A DNA stretch of 64,000 bases from Stenogyne calaminthoides. Taxonomy: Eukaryota > Streptophyta > Magnoliopsida > Lamiales > Lamiaceae. Every line of letters starts with the position of its first letter. Within the stretch, counting starts at the first letter, position 1. The position numbers and the translations under genes were made by a program. The stretch covers positions 5,527,638 through 5,591,637 of the forward strand of contig JBBCBC010000031.1 of assembly GCA_037126765.1 (NCBI GenBank). The letters are read 5' to 3'. This document shows positions 24,892 to 38,058 of the stretch, one piece after another. The notes beneath the pieces are model-generated. The model ran no database searches. It saw nothing but the letters and a program-made list of their open reading frames with translations, and had not been told where the DNA came from.

Positions 24892-25969
24892 ATACCCACT
24901 TGCATCCAATGGGTTTTACCTCATTAAGTAGTTCGACTAGCTCCTACACTATATTGTGATCCATTGAACCCATCTCGACTTCCATTGCAGTTTGCCAAGA
25001 TTTTGCATCCTTGTCTTGGATCGCCTCGTTGTAGGACCATGGATCTGATTCTTCTCCTGAGATCAAGTCCGAAGACTCTCCAATCCCTAAGAATCACTTG
25101 GGTTGTCTGACAACCCTCCCACTACGACGAGGTTCCGGTTGTGTAGGTGTGTGACGATTGGTATATCATTTTGTATGCGATTAGGCAATGGAGTTGGCCC
25201 CTTAAGTTCTTCTAAGGTAATCTCACTTCTAGGCTTTTTATCGTTCATATAGTCTTCTTCCAAAAATCTAAAGTGTGTACTGATTACCACCTTTTGATCT
25301 TCTAGACCATAGAACATGCATCCTTTTGTTCCTTCCGGGATACCCAATGAACAACCTTAATTACGACGTCATCCAATTTACCAACTTCCTTGTCCAACAA
25401 GTATGCTTGACACCCCGGATCTGATGTGTCCTAAACTGGGCTTCATACACATCCACAATTCTCTCGGGGTTTTAGGAACCGATTTGATGACACTAAGTTT
25501 AGAATATAAGCATTGTTTCCAAAGCGTAACCCGAAACGATTTTGGTAAATCTTGCATAACTCATCATTGACCTTACCATTTCTAAAAGCGTTTCTATTTC
25601 TTCGCTCGCAACCCCGCTTTGTTGCGATCCAATCGATGCAATCCCCTCTTCCGACAGGTAGTTCAAAAATTCATCGCTGAGGTATTCACCTCCACAATCA
25701 GATCGTAGAAACTTGATAGTATTTTCCTTATGATTCTCTGACTTGAGCCTTAAATTCTTTGAATTTATCAAAGGTCTCAGATTAATGCTTCATTAGGAAA
25801 ATGTATCCGTAGCGTGAGTAATCATCGATAAACGTAACGAAATACTCGTAGCCACCTCTAGCTTTGATTTGCATTGGACCACACACGTCGGTGTGAACGA
25901 TTTCTAACTCTTCCTTAGCTCTAAGCCCCTTTGCTCCAAATGCCCTCTTGGTCATTTTACCCTCTAAGC
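24892..25969 (-). pseudogene. element C integrase and start of reverse transcriptase
   Basis: The minus strand reads LEGKMTKRAFGAKG, LEIVHTDVCGPM (first catalytic Asp), FIDDYSRYGYIFLMKH, IKFLRSDCGGEYLSDEF (second Asp; usual SDxGGEY) and MFYGLEDQKVVISTHFRFLE, then the start of the reverse transcriptase (near 24900, 'ccaatgggttttacc'). Several frameshifts. It is cut at 24892 by the LTR. Confidence 0.8.
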
Positions 25970-27811
25970 TGTTGGGGAATAAGTTGCACAGATCTATTCG
26001 GGATGAATATTTAAATCCAAATTTAATTCTTATAACTATTACTAACATGAATTAATCCTATATTAATTCAAATAATAATCCAACAACAAATCATGCATAT
26101 AATCAATTCACGTAAATCCTACGCATGTGGAATTTCTACGAGTTTACGGGAACGTACCTCTTGGGACGACAATGACTTTGTTTATTAGACACACCAAAAG
26201 AACTTCCCAAGTATTCCCTTAATCCTTGCTCGACTATCCGGTGGTAGGATGCTTGCGAACAATTAACAAAAGGAAAATAAATTATGTTGCACCACCTTTG
26301 TGGATTTACTAATTTTTCCAGCACATGAAATTGTACTTGGGAATGAAAGAATCATCCCCTATTTATAGAGTAGTAGTGATCGATTTTTTATGGCAAAAAC
26401 AATGTGGGAAAATCTTTTCTTGATCTCCAAGAAATCTTGAATATATCTCCTATATTCTTTTTCCCATAATTATAATATTTCACAAAATCCCACCTACTCT
26501 TTGTTATGGAGTATATTTCGAAAAATAGGAGTAACAAGAATCCAATATTTGGATCTTCTTGAATTTATGAGATATTTTTGTATTTCAAGAAATACATATC
26601 TTCCATAATATCTTTTCAAGAAAATCAAAAAAATCTTTCTTGCCCTCTATATTTCAAAATTTCCGAAATAGCTATATAAATAACCAAGTGGGAGATTTCT
26701 TGAATTTAATGAGATAATCTTGTATTCCATGAATACATATCTTCATTCCATAACAAAATTCAAAGAAAATATTTCTCCCCTTTTATCCATATTATTTCGA
26801 AAAATACAAGAAAAATAGGCAACAAATTTTTTTATTTTTAAACACCTTTTTCAGTTATTGGACTATACGTTGGGCTACTTAGGGGGCCTTTAGGAGAATT
26901 AAGATTGGACCTTCCAATGGATCTTGAATTATCAATATTGAGCCACAATATTATTCAAGCCCATAAATATTAATTAATCTCACTACATAATTAATATTGC
27001 ACTATCCATCTTAACCCATATTACAGTCAATATGGCTCCCGGTTATTATTTCCAGTGTTTAAGATTATCTAGCCCATTAATTAATTCAAGCCACTGAAAT
27101 AGTTTTCCATTAATTAATATCTTTTGTCCTTGGTTAAGGAACGGTTCAACATTATTATCCATACTGGAAACTAGTTCCACTTGCAAGATTTGGTATGATA
27201 AATCTTATGAACCTCCCAAGGGGGCAAATCGAACAAAGCGTGCTTTCACCACGATTCTCCGTATTAAATCTTAGCAATCGCATGTGACCAATAATATTGC
27301 CCAAGATAAAAAGTATTGAATCTCGTTGATTCTCTACCCATGATAAGTCAAAGCAATAGTCACCAACCACACGTGATCCTATTTAAGGAACAAAGATTAA
27401 GAAATAACGAACCACTGAGGTCTAATTCTTCCTTGTTCAGTTCTGAAGAATTTGTCCTTCTGTAGGTCCTATTCAGTGCATCAGTCATGCACTAGTGTAA
27501 TCTCTTGGTCAAGACAAGTCAATCCGAGCCTTACACTTCAACCTTTCACGATGGATTGTTCATTTCCATCTAGGTCGCGAATGGTGTACTTTTAGTTACA
27601 AGGGACTGTTAATTTAATCTTCTGTGATCTGATATCACTAAATTAACTACAATGTAACACGTACTATTTAATGAACAGTTATGCAATAAATATATGTAAC
27701 ATTCGATGATATTTAAAGCATCAGTGATAAACTATTTATTTCAGTAAATAAGTCCGAAATTCAGTTTTGATTATACAAAGTAAAAGCATATTTTCCAGTA
27801 TAATCCCAACA
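25970..27811 (-). repeat. 3' LTR of element B
   Basis: TGTTGGGGAATAAG to ATCCCAACA on the plus strand, 1,842 bp. It has a TATA motif near 26360 (minus CTATAAATA). It closely matches 33313-35154. Confidence 0.92.
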
Positions 27812-30800
27812 ATCTCCCACTTATACTCAAAGTCTGCTTTTAAGTATACTACAACATGTCTCGTGTAGTTCCTAATTCGTGACATCTAATGTCACCTACA
27901 CGAACCTAATAATTTCTCCCACTTATACTCAAAGCAGATTGACAACGGTCTTGACACCCATTCCTTCCACATGTCTCTCGAATGTATTCAGAGGCAGACC
28001 CTTTGTGAATGGATCTGCTAGGTTGTCTTCAGACGCTATCTTTGCCACATCTATATCTCCTCTCTTAACGATATCTCGTATAAGATGGTATTTTCTTTCA
28101 ATGTGTTTGCTGGCCTTGTGGGCTCTTGGTTCCCTTGAATTTGCAATCGCTCCCAAGATTGTCACAATAAATGATGATTCTGGCTTGGGCAAATTCGGAA
28201 CTACATTCAAGTCCACTAGGAAGTTCTTGAGCCAAACCGCTTCTTTCGCTGCCTCGCAAGCAGCTACATATTCGGCTTCCATGGTAGAATCTGCGACGCA
28301 TTTCTGCTTGACGCTTCTCCATGTCACGGCTCCTCCCCCATGCAAAACACACTCTGGGAGGTATATTTTGAGTCTATGTCCGATTGGAAATCCAAGTCCG
28401 TAGTAGCCGATGGGGATTAGACTATCGGATAAATTAACATTCTATCCCGAGTTCTTTTTCGGATACTTTAGAATGTTTTTAATCTGTGATCGATGTTCTT
28501 TCCCGGGTTACTTTGATATCTTGCCACCATGCCAACGACAAAGCAGATATCCGGTCTCGTACACGACATTGCATACATAAGGCTTCCGACAGACGAAGCA
28601 TATGGAATGCCTCTCATGTCATCTATCTCCTTTTGCGTCTTAGGGCACATTTTCTTGGATAGATGGATTCCATGTCCGAAAGGTCACGGGCCTTTCTTGG
28701 AATCTGCATCTTTGAATCGTTTCAAGACGCGGTGTCTATGTATGAAGCTTCTGCGATAAGCCTATCATCCTTTTCTTGCGATCTCGAAAGTGATCTTGAT
28801 CCCAAGGATGTGTGCGGCTTCCCTAAGTCCTTCATATCAAACTATTTTGAAAGCCATGCCCTTACGCCCGATAACACCTTCATATCATTCCCGATGATCG
28901 AATGTCGCCTCACGATAGTACTAAGAATAGCAATGCGATTCCGGCACACTTTTTGTACACACAACTTTCGAACTCGTTTTGATCGAACCCATAAGACTTT
29001 ATAACATGATCAAAACATTGGTTCCGAGCTCTGGATGCTTGTTTGAGTCCGTAAATGGACTTCATGAGCTTACAAACTAGGTGTTCTTGGCCTTTTTCAA
29101 TGAAGTCTTGGGGTTGTTGCATATAGATCTCTTCATCAAGACTTCCGTTAAGGAAAGTTTGTCTTGACATCCATTTGCCGATTTCAAAGTCGAGATCTTG
29201 CAATCGATAAGAAGAAATTGGATGGACTTGAGCATGGCTACGGCGAAAAAAGATTCCTCATAATCGATCCCTTCTTTTCTACGAGTATAACCTTTCACCA
29301 CGAGTCTTGCCTTGAAGGTTTCCACCTTCCCGTCCGGTCCTCTTTTTCTCTTATACACCTACTTGCAACCAATGGGTTTGACCCCATTAAGTGGCTCGAC
29401 TAGCTCCCACACTCTGTTATGAAACATAGAACCCATTTTGGCTTTCATTGCTGTTTGCCAAGAATTTGCATCCTTGTCATGGATTGCCCCGTCATATGTC
29501 CATGGGTCTGATTCGTCTTGTCTGGGAATCAAGTCCGAGGACTCTCCTATTCCCATGAATCTCTCGGGCTGTTTCACAGCCCTCCCACTACGACGAGGTT
29601 CCGGTTGTGTAAGTGTGTCGTTTAGTATGTCATCTTGTACAGTTGGCATTGAGGTTAGCCCCCTTAGCTCATTTAAGGTAATCTCACTTCTGGGTCTTCT
29701 TTCGTTCATATAGTCTTCTTCCAAAAATCTAAAGTGGGTGCTTATTACCACCTTTTGATCTTCGGGACCATAGAACATACACCCTTTTGTTCCCTCGGGG
29801 TATCCCAAAAACAACCTTAATTCTGATCGAGGATCCAATTTACAGGCTTCCTTGTCCAACACGTAGGCGGGACACCCCCAAATCCTCATGTTTCTCAAAC
29901 TAGGCTTGCGCCCGGTTCACAATTCTTTGGGAGTTTTGGGAACCGATTTGGATGGCACCAAGTTCAGAATGTAGGCTGCTGTTTCCAAGGCATGACCCCA
30001 GAACGACTTGGGAAGATCCGCATAACTCATCATAGATCTAACCATTTCCAAAAGAGTTCGGTTTCTTCGCTCTGCAACCCCTTTTTGTTGAGGGGTTCCG
30101 GGTGCAGTTAGCTGGGATACAATCCCTTCATCAGATAAGTAGTTCAAAAACTCATCGCTGAGGTATTCGCCTCCACGATCGGATCGTATAGACTTGATAA
30201 ATTTTTCCCTATGATTCTCTGCTTGAGCCTTAAATTCTTTGAATTTCTCAAAGGTCTCAGATTTATGCTTCATAAGGAAAATATAACCGTACCTTGAGTA
30301 ATCATCAATAAACGTGACGAAATACTCATAACCTCCTCTTGCTTTGGTTGACATTGGACAACATACATCTGTGTGAACGATTTCTAACACTTCTTTGGCT
30401 CTATTCCCCTTGGCTCCAAATACCCTCTTGGTCATTTTACCCTCCAAACATGATTCGCAGGTTGGAATTGGTTCAACTTGGAGAAACTCAAGTGAACCGT
30501 CTTTCACCAACCTTTGGATCCTCTTTGGGTTTATATGACCCAATCTTAGATGCCATAGAAGTGTCTCGTTCACATCTGATGAACGTTTTCTTTTCTCGGA
30601 AACAATTGATGTGTTATAGGATGCATTTCGTGAGTGGTGTGCACAGTTAATTCTATAGAGATTATTCGACCAATGTCCCATAACAGATACACTCATCATT
30701 TCAAGAAATGATGTCATTCTTATTAGAAGAAACTTAGTGTCCTTTAATCAAATTTTAGAAACTGAAAGTGAATTCTTTCCAAAACTGGGAACATAAAGAT

Positions 30801-31753
30801 AATCTCAAAAAAACTCCATCTTTAAAAGACAGGTGCACTTCTCCCATTGCTTTAACCACTACTCATGTAGCACTGCAATATCTGCTACTTGCGTAGCATT
30901 GCAATAACCGTTACTATCGTAGCATTGCAATATCTGCCACTTACGTAGCATTGCAATAATTGCTACTTTCGTAACATCGCCCAGTGTGATGAGGATCTCA
31001 CTCCCACTAAGTTGCCGGATCAGTTTGAACCCGTGAAGAAAACATGATTAGTGGATCTCGTATCAACCACCCACGAATGAGAAGTATACGCCGCTAAACA
31101 AGTTTCAACAACTAGTGCGTGAGAATTACCTTTCTTTCCGTCCCTTTTGGGGTTGGAACAGGCAAACCTCCATTGTCCTCTTTCACCGCAGCTTAAGCAC
31201 TTCCTCTTTGGATTTTCCTTGACACCACAAGCATTCCTCATCTTACCATTTCCCTTGGCAATAGTTGAGTTTTATTGCTTATGGCTTTTTGTCCTCTTCT
31301 TTTTCCTGCCTTCCCTTGGCCTAGAAAATGAAGACTTACCACTTTCCGTTAAAGCTTGAGTTTGGTGCCCCATCAATATCTCTGCCGAGACCAAAGTTTG
31401 CAACAAATCAGCTAGCGAGGCCGAAATGCTCAGAAACTTTTGGGTAGAGTCTCCAGATTATAATATGCACTCAGAACCTCAAGTTTGTTCAGATGGGCCA
31501 TCTATTTTGAGGACGTAATCCCTTATGGTTTTTCCCTCCACCATTTTCAACGACGACATCTCTCGCAAGGTGATCTGACGAGTCCCGCATTTTTGACTCG
31601 TCAGTTGGCTCATCTGATTTTGGTGTGTCAAGAATTCACTTGTGCTTTTGTGCAGTTAGGACAATTATAATTTTTCGTTTCCAATCAATATAGTTTCCAT
31701 ACATATTGTATTGACCTTACGTATACTAACAGTGGATTAAAAGGTTACGACAT
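27812..31753 (-). pseudogene. gag-pol of element B
   Basis: Gag starts at ATG 31753 but codon 3 is TAA (CAA in A and C). Gag lacks about 160 bp that C has (junction near 31583-31595). The zinc knuckle is CLSCGERGQWRFAC, with Gln for the usual His. The protease motif is VVDTRSTNH instead of DTGSTDH, followed by the 26-bp array. Integrase is open at 30717-29917 with its HHCC zinc site (LLWHLRLGHIN...CESC), HTDVCCP, RSDRGGEYL and VAERRNRTL, so all DDE residues are present. The integrase-RT linker is open at 29898-29359. RT is broken near 29350 and 28900. RNase H is open at 28345-27929 (KQKCVADSTMEAEYVA; LADPFTKGLP). The proteins could not be made as one polyprotein. Confidence 0.85.
30868..30971 (-). 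repeat. 26-bp minisatellite in the protease region of element B (4 units)
   Basis: Four exact-length units of the form 'tagcattgcaatannngnnactnncg', starting at 30868, 30894, 30920 and 30946. A and C have one unit here, within the protease frame (LGDATRVAAEAVGEVHL in C). Four 26-bp units are not a multiple of three and the array introduces a stop, so protease is broken. Confidence 0.9.
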
Positions 31754-33312
31754 GCTGAACTGAAATAAATAACTATATGCATAAGCACAAGTATATCACA
31801 AGGTTCGATCACATGCATCATATTAAAATCTCAAAAAAAAAATATGAACATGCATCAACCAACATCTCAAAACAGTTTAAATAAGCCACGTGGGGTGGGT
31901 CATTATTTAAACACATTCAAGCAGGTTACAAACAAGAACATTTACAAATCTTTAACATCCAGATTAATAGTTGGCTCCCACTTGACCAATATAAAATTGA
32001 CAGGGACTTCGGGGAAGTATATGCATATCAATTTTATACCTAAATAATAACCACGATTAAATACAGGATTATTATTTCGCTTTGAACGAGCCTCGTGGGG
32101 AGGGTCATCGTCGCCACTAGTAATAATCCACAATCATCCACTTGGAATTCATTCATGCGAAAGCTAACTTTTGACCGTCCCGTGGGGGGAATTTCTCCAA
32201 AAGAATTCACAAATAAATAAATCATGGAGGTCAAAATTAATTCAATTTTATTATCCGGAATAAAATTGTCAATTAATTCTTTAAACATACTTAGTAATTT
32301 TTGACGGTGAGATTTTTCATTGGGCAACCCTCATTCAAACACATTTAAACAAATTAAATAAAGCATAAGATAACACAATAATAAATCAAGCAAAGCGAAA
32401 AAATAAACATATTGGGCACAAATTATCCAATTGTCATGGTTTTATTTTTCTTGGCTTGATTTTGAAGAAATGCCGTCTTGAATTTCTCCCACTCGAACGT
32501 CTCGAAAAGAACTCTGTCTCGAAACGCCACGCCAAGTAGCTTCGCAATGATGCACGCCAAGATCCGGCCGCCCTCGTGCCGAGAAATCAACAACATGCAC
32601 CTTAACGGCACAAATAGCGCCAGCCAACCGCTTCGGCGACCTCGGCGAGTGTCGCCAGCGTCGGTCTCGGTAACCTCGGCCAGCGACCTCCACGCGAGGC
32701 ACTTCAAGCCGCTGTACCGCCCGACCTACCCCTCACCATGAACTTCAGCGTTCGCCCGGCCGACGCCCGTCGCGTTCGCCGAACTTCATCCGCCCGGTTA
32801 AGCCGCGCCTTACGCCGGCGTCTGTCTTGCCCGCCCGTCGCATCTCACGTTCACCTCCCGGCCGGCCCTCGGCCTCGCCTGCCGCGTGCGCGACTGCGTG
32901 CGTCTGCGTCGCGCCTGCCTCCCTGCTTGCGTTTAAATGCGGCGCCGCCTTTGCCCTACGCCCGATTCTGGATTTTATCCTTTAATTCTTCGTCTCCGCC
33001 TCCGTTTCCGATCCGGTTACAATTTATTTACAAAAAATAAATAAACCTAGATCTAGACTAGTCTATTACATTGATCAAATCAAACAAATCCTAATCTACT
33101 CGGGGATTTTCTCACGAGGTAAAATGAATCGAATCGAATCGAATTAAAAACCACAATTTATATGCATGCATAAATAAACACATTAAATTCCATGACAATT
33201 GGATACCGCAAAAAAAGATCTAGCAATTCTACTATCCAATTTCAAATTTAATGACAACGAATTAAATTACAATTTAAAATTCAGAGCCCGAAACCGTGGC
33301 TCTGATACCAGT
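31754..33312 (-). other. long 5' leader of element B with GC-rich island
   Basis: About 1.54 kb separates the primer site from gag. The outer segments align with the leaders of A, C and E. The centre (about 32560-32970) is strongly GC-rich and dense in CpG. No ORF in the element's sense is convincing. Confidence 0.7.
33299..33310 (-). other. primer-binding site of element B (initiator tRNA-Met)
   Basis: The minus strand reads TGGTATCAGAGC, complementary to the 3' end of plant initiator tRNA-Met, two bases inside the 5' LTR end. Confidence 0.9.
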
Positions 33313-35154
33313 TGTTGGGGAATAAGTTGCACAGATCTATTCGGGATGAATATTTAAATACAAATTTAATTCTTATAATTATTACTAGCATGAATTAATC
33401 CTATATTAATTCAAATAATAATCCAACAACAAATCATGCATATAATCAATTCCCAGAAAATCCCACGATCTTGAATTTTCTCTGAGTTTACGTGAACGCA
33501 TTCTCTTGGGACAAATGGCTTTGTTTATTAGACACACCAAAAGAACTTCCCAAGTATTCCCTTAATCCTTGCTCGACTATCCGGTGGTAGGATGCTTGCG
33601 AACAATTAACAAAAGGAAAATAAATTATGTTGCACCACCTTTGTGGATTTACTATTTTTTCCAGCACATGGAATTGTACTTGGGAATGAAAGAATCATCC
33701 CCTATTTATAGAGTAGTAGTGGTCGATTTTTTAGGGCAAAAACAATGTGGGAAAATATTTTATTGATCTCCAAGAAATCTTGAATATATCTCCTATATTC
33801 TTTTTCCCATAATTATAATATTCCACAAAATCCCACCTACTCTTTGTTATGGAGTATATTTCGAAAAATAGGAGTAACAAGAATCCAAGATTTGGATCTT
33901 CTTGAATTTATGAGATATTTTTGTATTTCAAGAAATACATATCTTCCATAATATCTTTTCAAGAAAATCAAGAAAATCTTTCTTGCCCTCTATATTTCAA
34001 AATTTCCGAAATAAGCTATATAAATAACCAAGTGAGAGATTTCTTGAATTTAATGAGATAATCTTGTATTCCATGAATACATATCTTCATTCCATAACAA
34101 AATTCAAAGAAAATCTTTCTCCTCTTTTATCCATATTATTTCGAAAAATACAAGAAAAATAGGCAACAAATTTATTTTATTTTTAAACACCTTTTTCAGT
34201 TATTGGACTATACGTTGGGCTACTTAGGGGGCCTTTAGGAGAATTAAGATTGGACCTTCCAATGGATCTTGAATTATCAATATTGAGCCACAATATTATT
34301 CAAGCCCATAAATATTAATTAATCCCACTACATAATTAATATTGCACTATCCATCTTAACCCATATTACAGTCAATATGGCTCCCGGTTATTATTTCCAG
34401 TGTTTAAGATTATCTAGCCCATTAATTAATTCAAGCCACTGAAATAATTTTCCATTAATTAATATCTTTTGTCCTTGGTTAAGGAACGGTTCAACATTAT
34501 TATCCATACCGGAAACTAGTTCCACTTGCAAGATTTGGTATGATAAATCTTATGAACCTCCTAAGGGGGCAAATCGAACAAGCGTACTTGCACACGATTC
34601 TCCGTATTAAATCTTAGCAATCGCATGTGACCAATAATATTGCCCAAGATAAAAAGTATTGAATCTCGTTGATTCTCTACCCATGATAAGTCAAAGCAAT
34701 AGTCACCAACCACACGTGACCCTATTTAAGGAACGAAGATTAAGAAATAACGAACCACTGAGGTCTAATTCTTCCTGGTTCAGTTCTAAAGAATTTGTCC
34801 TCCTGTAGGTCCTATTCAGTGCATCAGTCATGCACTAGTGTAATCTCTTGGTCAAGACAAGCCAATCCGAGCCTTACACTTCAACCTTTCACGATGGATT
34901 GTTCATTTCCATCTAGGTCGCGAATGGTGTACTTTTAGTTACAAGGGACTGTTAATTTAATCTTCTGTGATCTGGTATCACTAAATTAACTACAATGTAA
35001 CACGTACTATTTAATGAACAATTATGCAATAAATAAATGTAACATTCGATGATATTTAAAGCATCAGTGATAAACAATTTATTTCAGTAAATAAGTCCGA
35101 AATTTAGTTTTGATTATACAAAGTAAAAGCATACTTTCCATTATAATCCCAACA
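33313..35154 (-). repeat. 5' LTR of element B
   Basis: 1,842 bp, TGTTGGGGAATAAG to ATCCCAACA on the plus strand. It ends directly against integrase codons of element C at 35155. Confidence 0.92.
33703..33711 (-). promoter_or_regulatory. TATA box in the 5' LTR of element B
   Basis: The minus strand reads CTATAAATAGGGG. The same motif is at matching positions in the LTRs of A, E and G. Confidence 0.55.
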
Positions 35155-36582
35155 ACGATTCGCAAGTTGGAAATGGTTCAATCTGGAGAGACCCCAATGA
35201 ACCATCTTGAACCAACCTTTGAATCCTTTTTGGGTTAATGTGACCTAATCTTAGGTGCCAAAGAAGTGTTTCGTTCACGTCAGTCGAACACTTTCTTTTA
35301 AATGAAATAGTAGATGTGTTATACGATGCATTATGTGCGTGATGTGAACAGTTAATAATATAGAGATTGTTCCATAAAGTTCCACGACAGATAATCACAT
35401 CGTTATGCAAAACAGTAACATGCTTATTAAAACGAACAGAATATCCATCGACAAATAGTTTAGAAACTGAAATAAGGCTTTTCCGAAAAATAGGAACATA
35501 AAGAACATCTCTTAAAATTAAAATCTTGTCTTCAAAAGATAGGTGCACTTCTCCCACTGCTTCAGCTGCCACTCTCGTAGCATCGCCTAGCGTGATGAGG
35601 ACCTCACTTCCACTAAGTTGTCGGGCCCACTTGAACCCCTGTAACGTGAAACAAACATGATCAGTGGATCCTGTATCCACTACCCACGAATGGGTAGCAT
35701 ACTCCGCCAAACAAGTTTCAACAACTAGTGAGTGAGAATTACCTTTCTTTCCATTCCTTTTGAGTTTGGAACATGCTGACCTCCAATGTCCTTTTTTCAC
35801 CGCAATTGAAGCACTTCCCCTTAGCCGGATTCCTTACTCCACCCTCCTTCTTCACCTTTCCTTTGCCCTTGGCAACACTTGAGTTAACTTGGCTTTCACT
35901 TTTGGTTTTCTTCTTCTTCTTGCCTCCTTTTGGCCTAGAAGAGGAAGATGGACTAATTATCGCTAAAGCTTGGCTGCTCTCTCCTAATATCCCTTCAGCC
36001 GAGACAAGAGCTTGCAGCAGATCAGGCAAGGTGAACTTCTGATTGTTCATTTGATAATTCAACCTGAACTGCTCAAAGCTTTTGGGCAGGGAATGGAGTA
36101 TAAAATCGATCTCGGGTCTCGATGTCATATTCAGCTCCAAGCACCTCAAGTTTGTTAAGGTGAGCCATCATCTGGAGAACATGATCCCTTACGGGTGTTC
36201 CCTCCACCATTTTCATTGAGAGCATGTCCCTCATTGTGATCTGGCGAGCCACACGGTTCTGATATTGAAACATCACTTTAAGATTGACCATGATGTCTGC
36301 AGCGGTCTCAACGTTTTGGTGTTGGTGTTGTAACACATCTGACATTGAATCCAAGATGGTACACTTTGCAATTTCGTTAGAACGCTCCAAGTCAGCATAT
36401 TCTTTCTTAACCATTTTAGTTGACTCGTCAGATGGCTTCTCTGGTTTGGGTGTAGTAAGAACCCAGTTATGACTTTGTGCAGTGAGGACAATAGTAAGTT
36501 TTCGATACCAATCAACAAAGTTTTCTCCAGTAAGCAGATTGTCTTTTAGTATATTGAACAGTGGATTAAAAGGTTGCGACAT
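35155..36582 (-). pseudogene. element C gag, protease and integrase N-terminus
   Basis: Gag starts at ATG 36582 (MSQPFNPLFNILKDN, LLTGENFVDWYRKL), the start conserved in A; an upstream in-frame ATG at 36666 is less likely. Gag runs to about 36100, shifts frame, continues through a Lys-rich stretch (GGKKKKKTKSESQ) to the zinc knuckle CFNCGEK, and shifts again near 35790. Protease has the intact motif HSWVVDTGSTDHVCF. The integrase zinc site (LLWHLRLGHINPKR...PTCES) is cut at 35155 by element B. Three frameshifts or fewer separate it from an open frame. Confidence 0.85.
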
Positions 36583-38058
36583 GATGAAACAAAAAATAAA
36601 CATACATCTTTTGTCAATATTCGGATCAACACAAAGAAAATCACACAATTCGATCACATGATTCATATTAAAATCTCAAAAAAAAAATATGAACATGCAT
36701 CAGCCAACATCTCAAAACAGATTTAAATGAGCCGCTTGGGAGGGTCATCATTTAAATTACATTCAAGCAGCTTACAAACAAGAACAGTTACAAACCTTTA
36801 ATTTTTTTAAAAAATTAATAGTCGGCTACCACTTGACCAATATAAAATTGACAGGGACTTCGGTGAAGTATATGCATATCAATTTTATACCTAAGTAATA
36901 ACCATGATTAAATACAGAATTACTACTTCATTTTGATCGAGCCTCTTGGGAGGGTCATCGTCGCCACTAATAATAATTCACAATCATCCTTTTGAGAATT
37001 TATTCATATGAAAGCTATCTTTTGGCCGTCCCGTAGGGGAATTTCTCCAAAAGATTTCACAAATAAATAAATCATGGAGGTCAAAATTAATTTGATTCGA
37101 AATCAAATTAATTATTAAAACATACTTAGTAATTTTTCAAATTTGAGATTTTTAGTTGGGCAATTCTCATGCAAACACATTTAAACAAATTAAATAAAGC
37201 ATAAGAAAGACAACAACAAATCAAGCAAAGCAGAAAATAAACATATTAGGCACAAATTATACAACTGTCATGATTTGATTTTACTTGGCTTGATCTTGAA
37301 GGAATGTCGTCTCGAATTTCTCCCACTCGTTCGTCTCGAAAAAAATTCCATCTCGAATCGCCACGCCGAGTAGCTCGCAATGATACACGCCGCATCCGTA
37401 CGCCCACTTGGCGCCGAGCGATCATCGTCTTGGCGCCAGGGCGGCCATCGCCCGAAGACTCGGAAGTCTCGGCATCTGATCGATACGATCATGCGAACGC
37501 GTGTGCATGCCGTGTCCGCCTGCAGGCTCCGCCGCGCCCTCGCGATCCCGCCCGCCCGCTCCGCTGGCGTCGGAGGCGCCCTCGTCTTGGCGCGTGCCCT
37601 CGCCCGCCAGCGTCGCCCGCGACAATGCGCGTTCAGGGGTTGATCTCGCCCGACACCTTGGGTCGCGCCCGTGCGTGCGCGTCGACGTCAGTGTTGCGTG
37701 CACACAGTTTTGGATCCGTTTTAATTTCTCATCTCCGTCTTTGTCTTCTTCTTCGATCAGGTTACAATTTATTTAATGAAAAATAAATACACCTTAAATC
37801 TAGACTAGTCTATTACATTGAACAAATCAAATAGCCTAATCTACTCGTGGATTTTCTCACGAGAAAAACAAATCCGAACGAGTCGAATTAAAACCAACAT
37901 TCATACGCATGATAAATTAAACGCATTAAATACCATGACAATTGGATACCTGCAAAACAGATCTAGCAATTCTGCTATCCAATTTTCAATTTAATGTCCA
38001 ACACAATTTAAATAATAATTTAAAAGTCAGAGCTCGAAACCAGAGCTCTGATACCAGT
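36583..38058 (-). other. long 5' leader of element C with GC-rich island
   Basis: About 1.47 kb between primer site and gag. The segments at both edges match the leader of B. The middle (about 37370-37700) is very GC-rich and unlike that of B. Confidence 0.7.
38045..38056 (-). other. primer-binding site of element C (initiator tRNA-Met)
   Basis: Minus TGGTATCAGAGC, two bases from the LTR end at 38059. Confidence 0.9.

Larger units (their letters stand above)
25970..35154 (-). mobile_element. copia element B, structurally complete, coding-defective
   Basis: Two LTRs of 1,842 bp each (25970-27811 and 33313-35154) with the same termini and few differences flank a 5.5-kb interior in the order leader, gag, protease, integrase, reverse transcriptase, RNase H (minus strand). 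The polypurine tract (AAGTGGGAGAT) is at 27812-27822 and the primer site at 33299-33310. B sits inside the integrase gene of C, but without any target duplication. Lineage: Tork/Angela-like by gag and pol. Confidence 0.9.

Noticed and set aside
27879..28403. 174-codon plus-strand ORF
   Set aside because: Shadow frame opposite the RNase H of element B.
32738..33040. 100-codon Arg/Pro-rich ORF in the GC-rich leader of B
   Set aside because: Same reason; the composition reflects CpG-rich DNA and it is antisense to the element.
37304..37786. 160-codon plus-strand ORF in the GC-rich leader of C
   Set aside because: Long frames are expected by chance in GC-rich DNA; several overlapping frames are open at once, and the start is not ATG-supported across copies.
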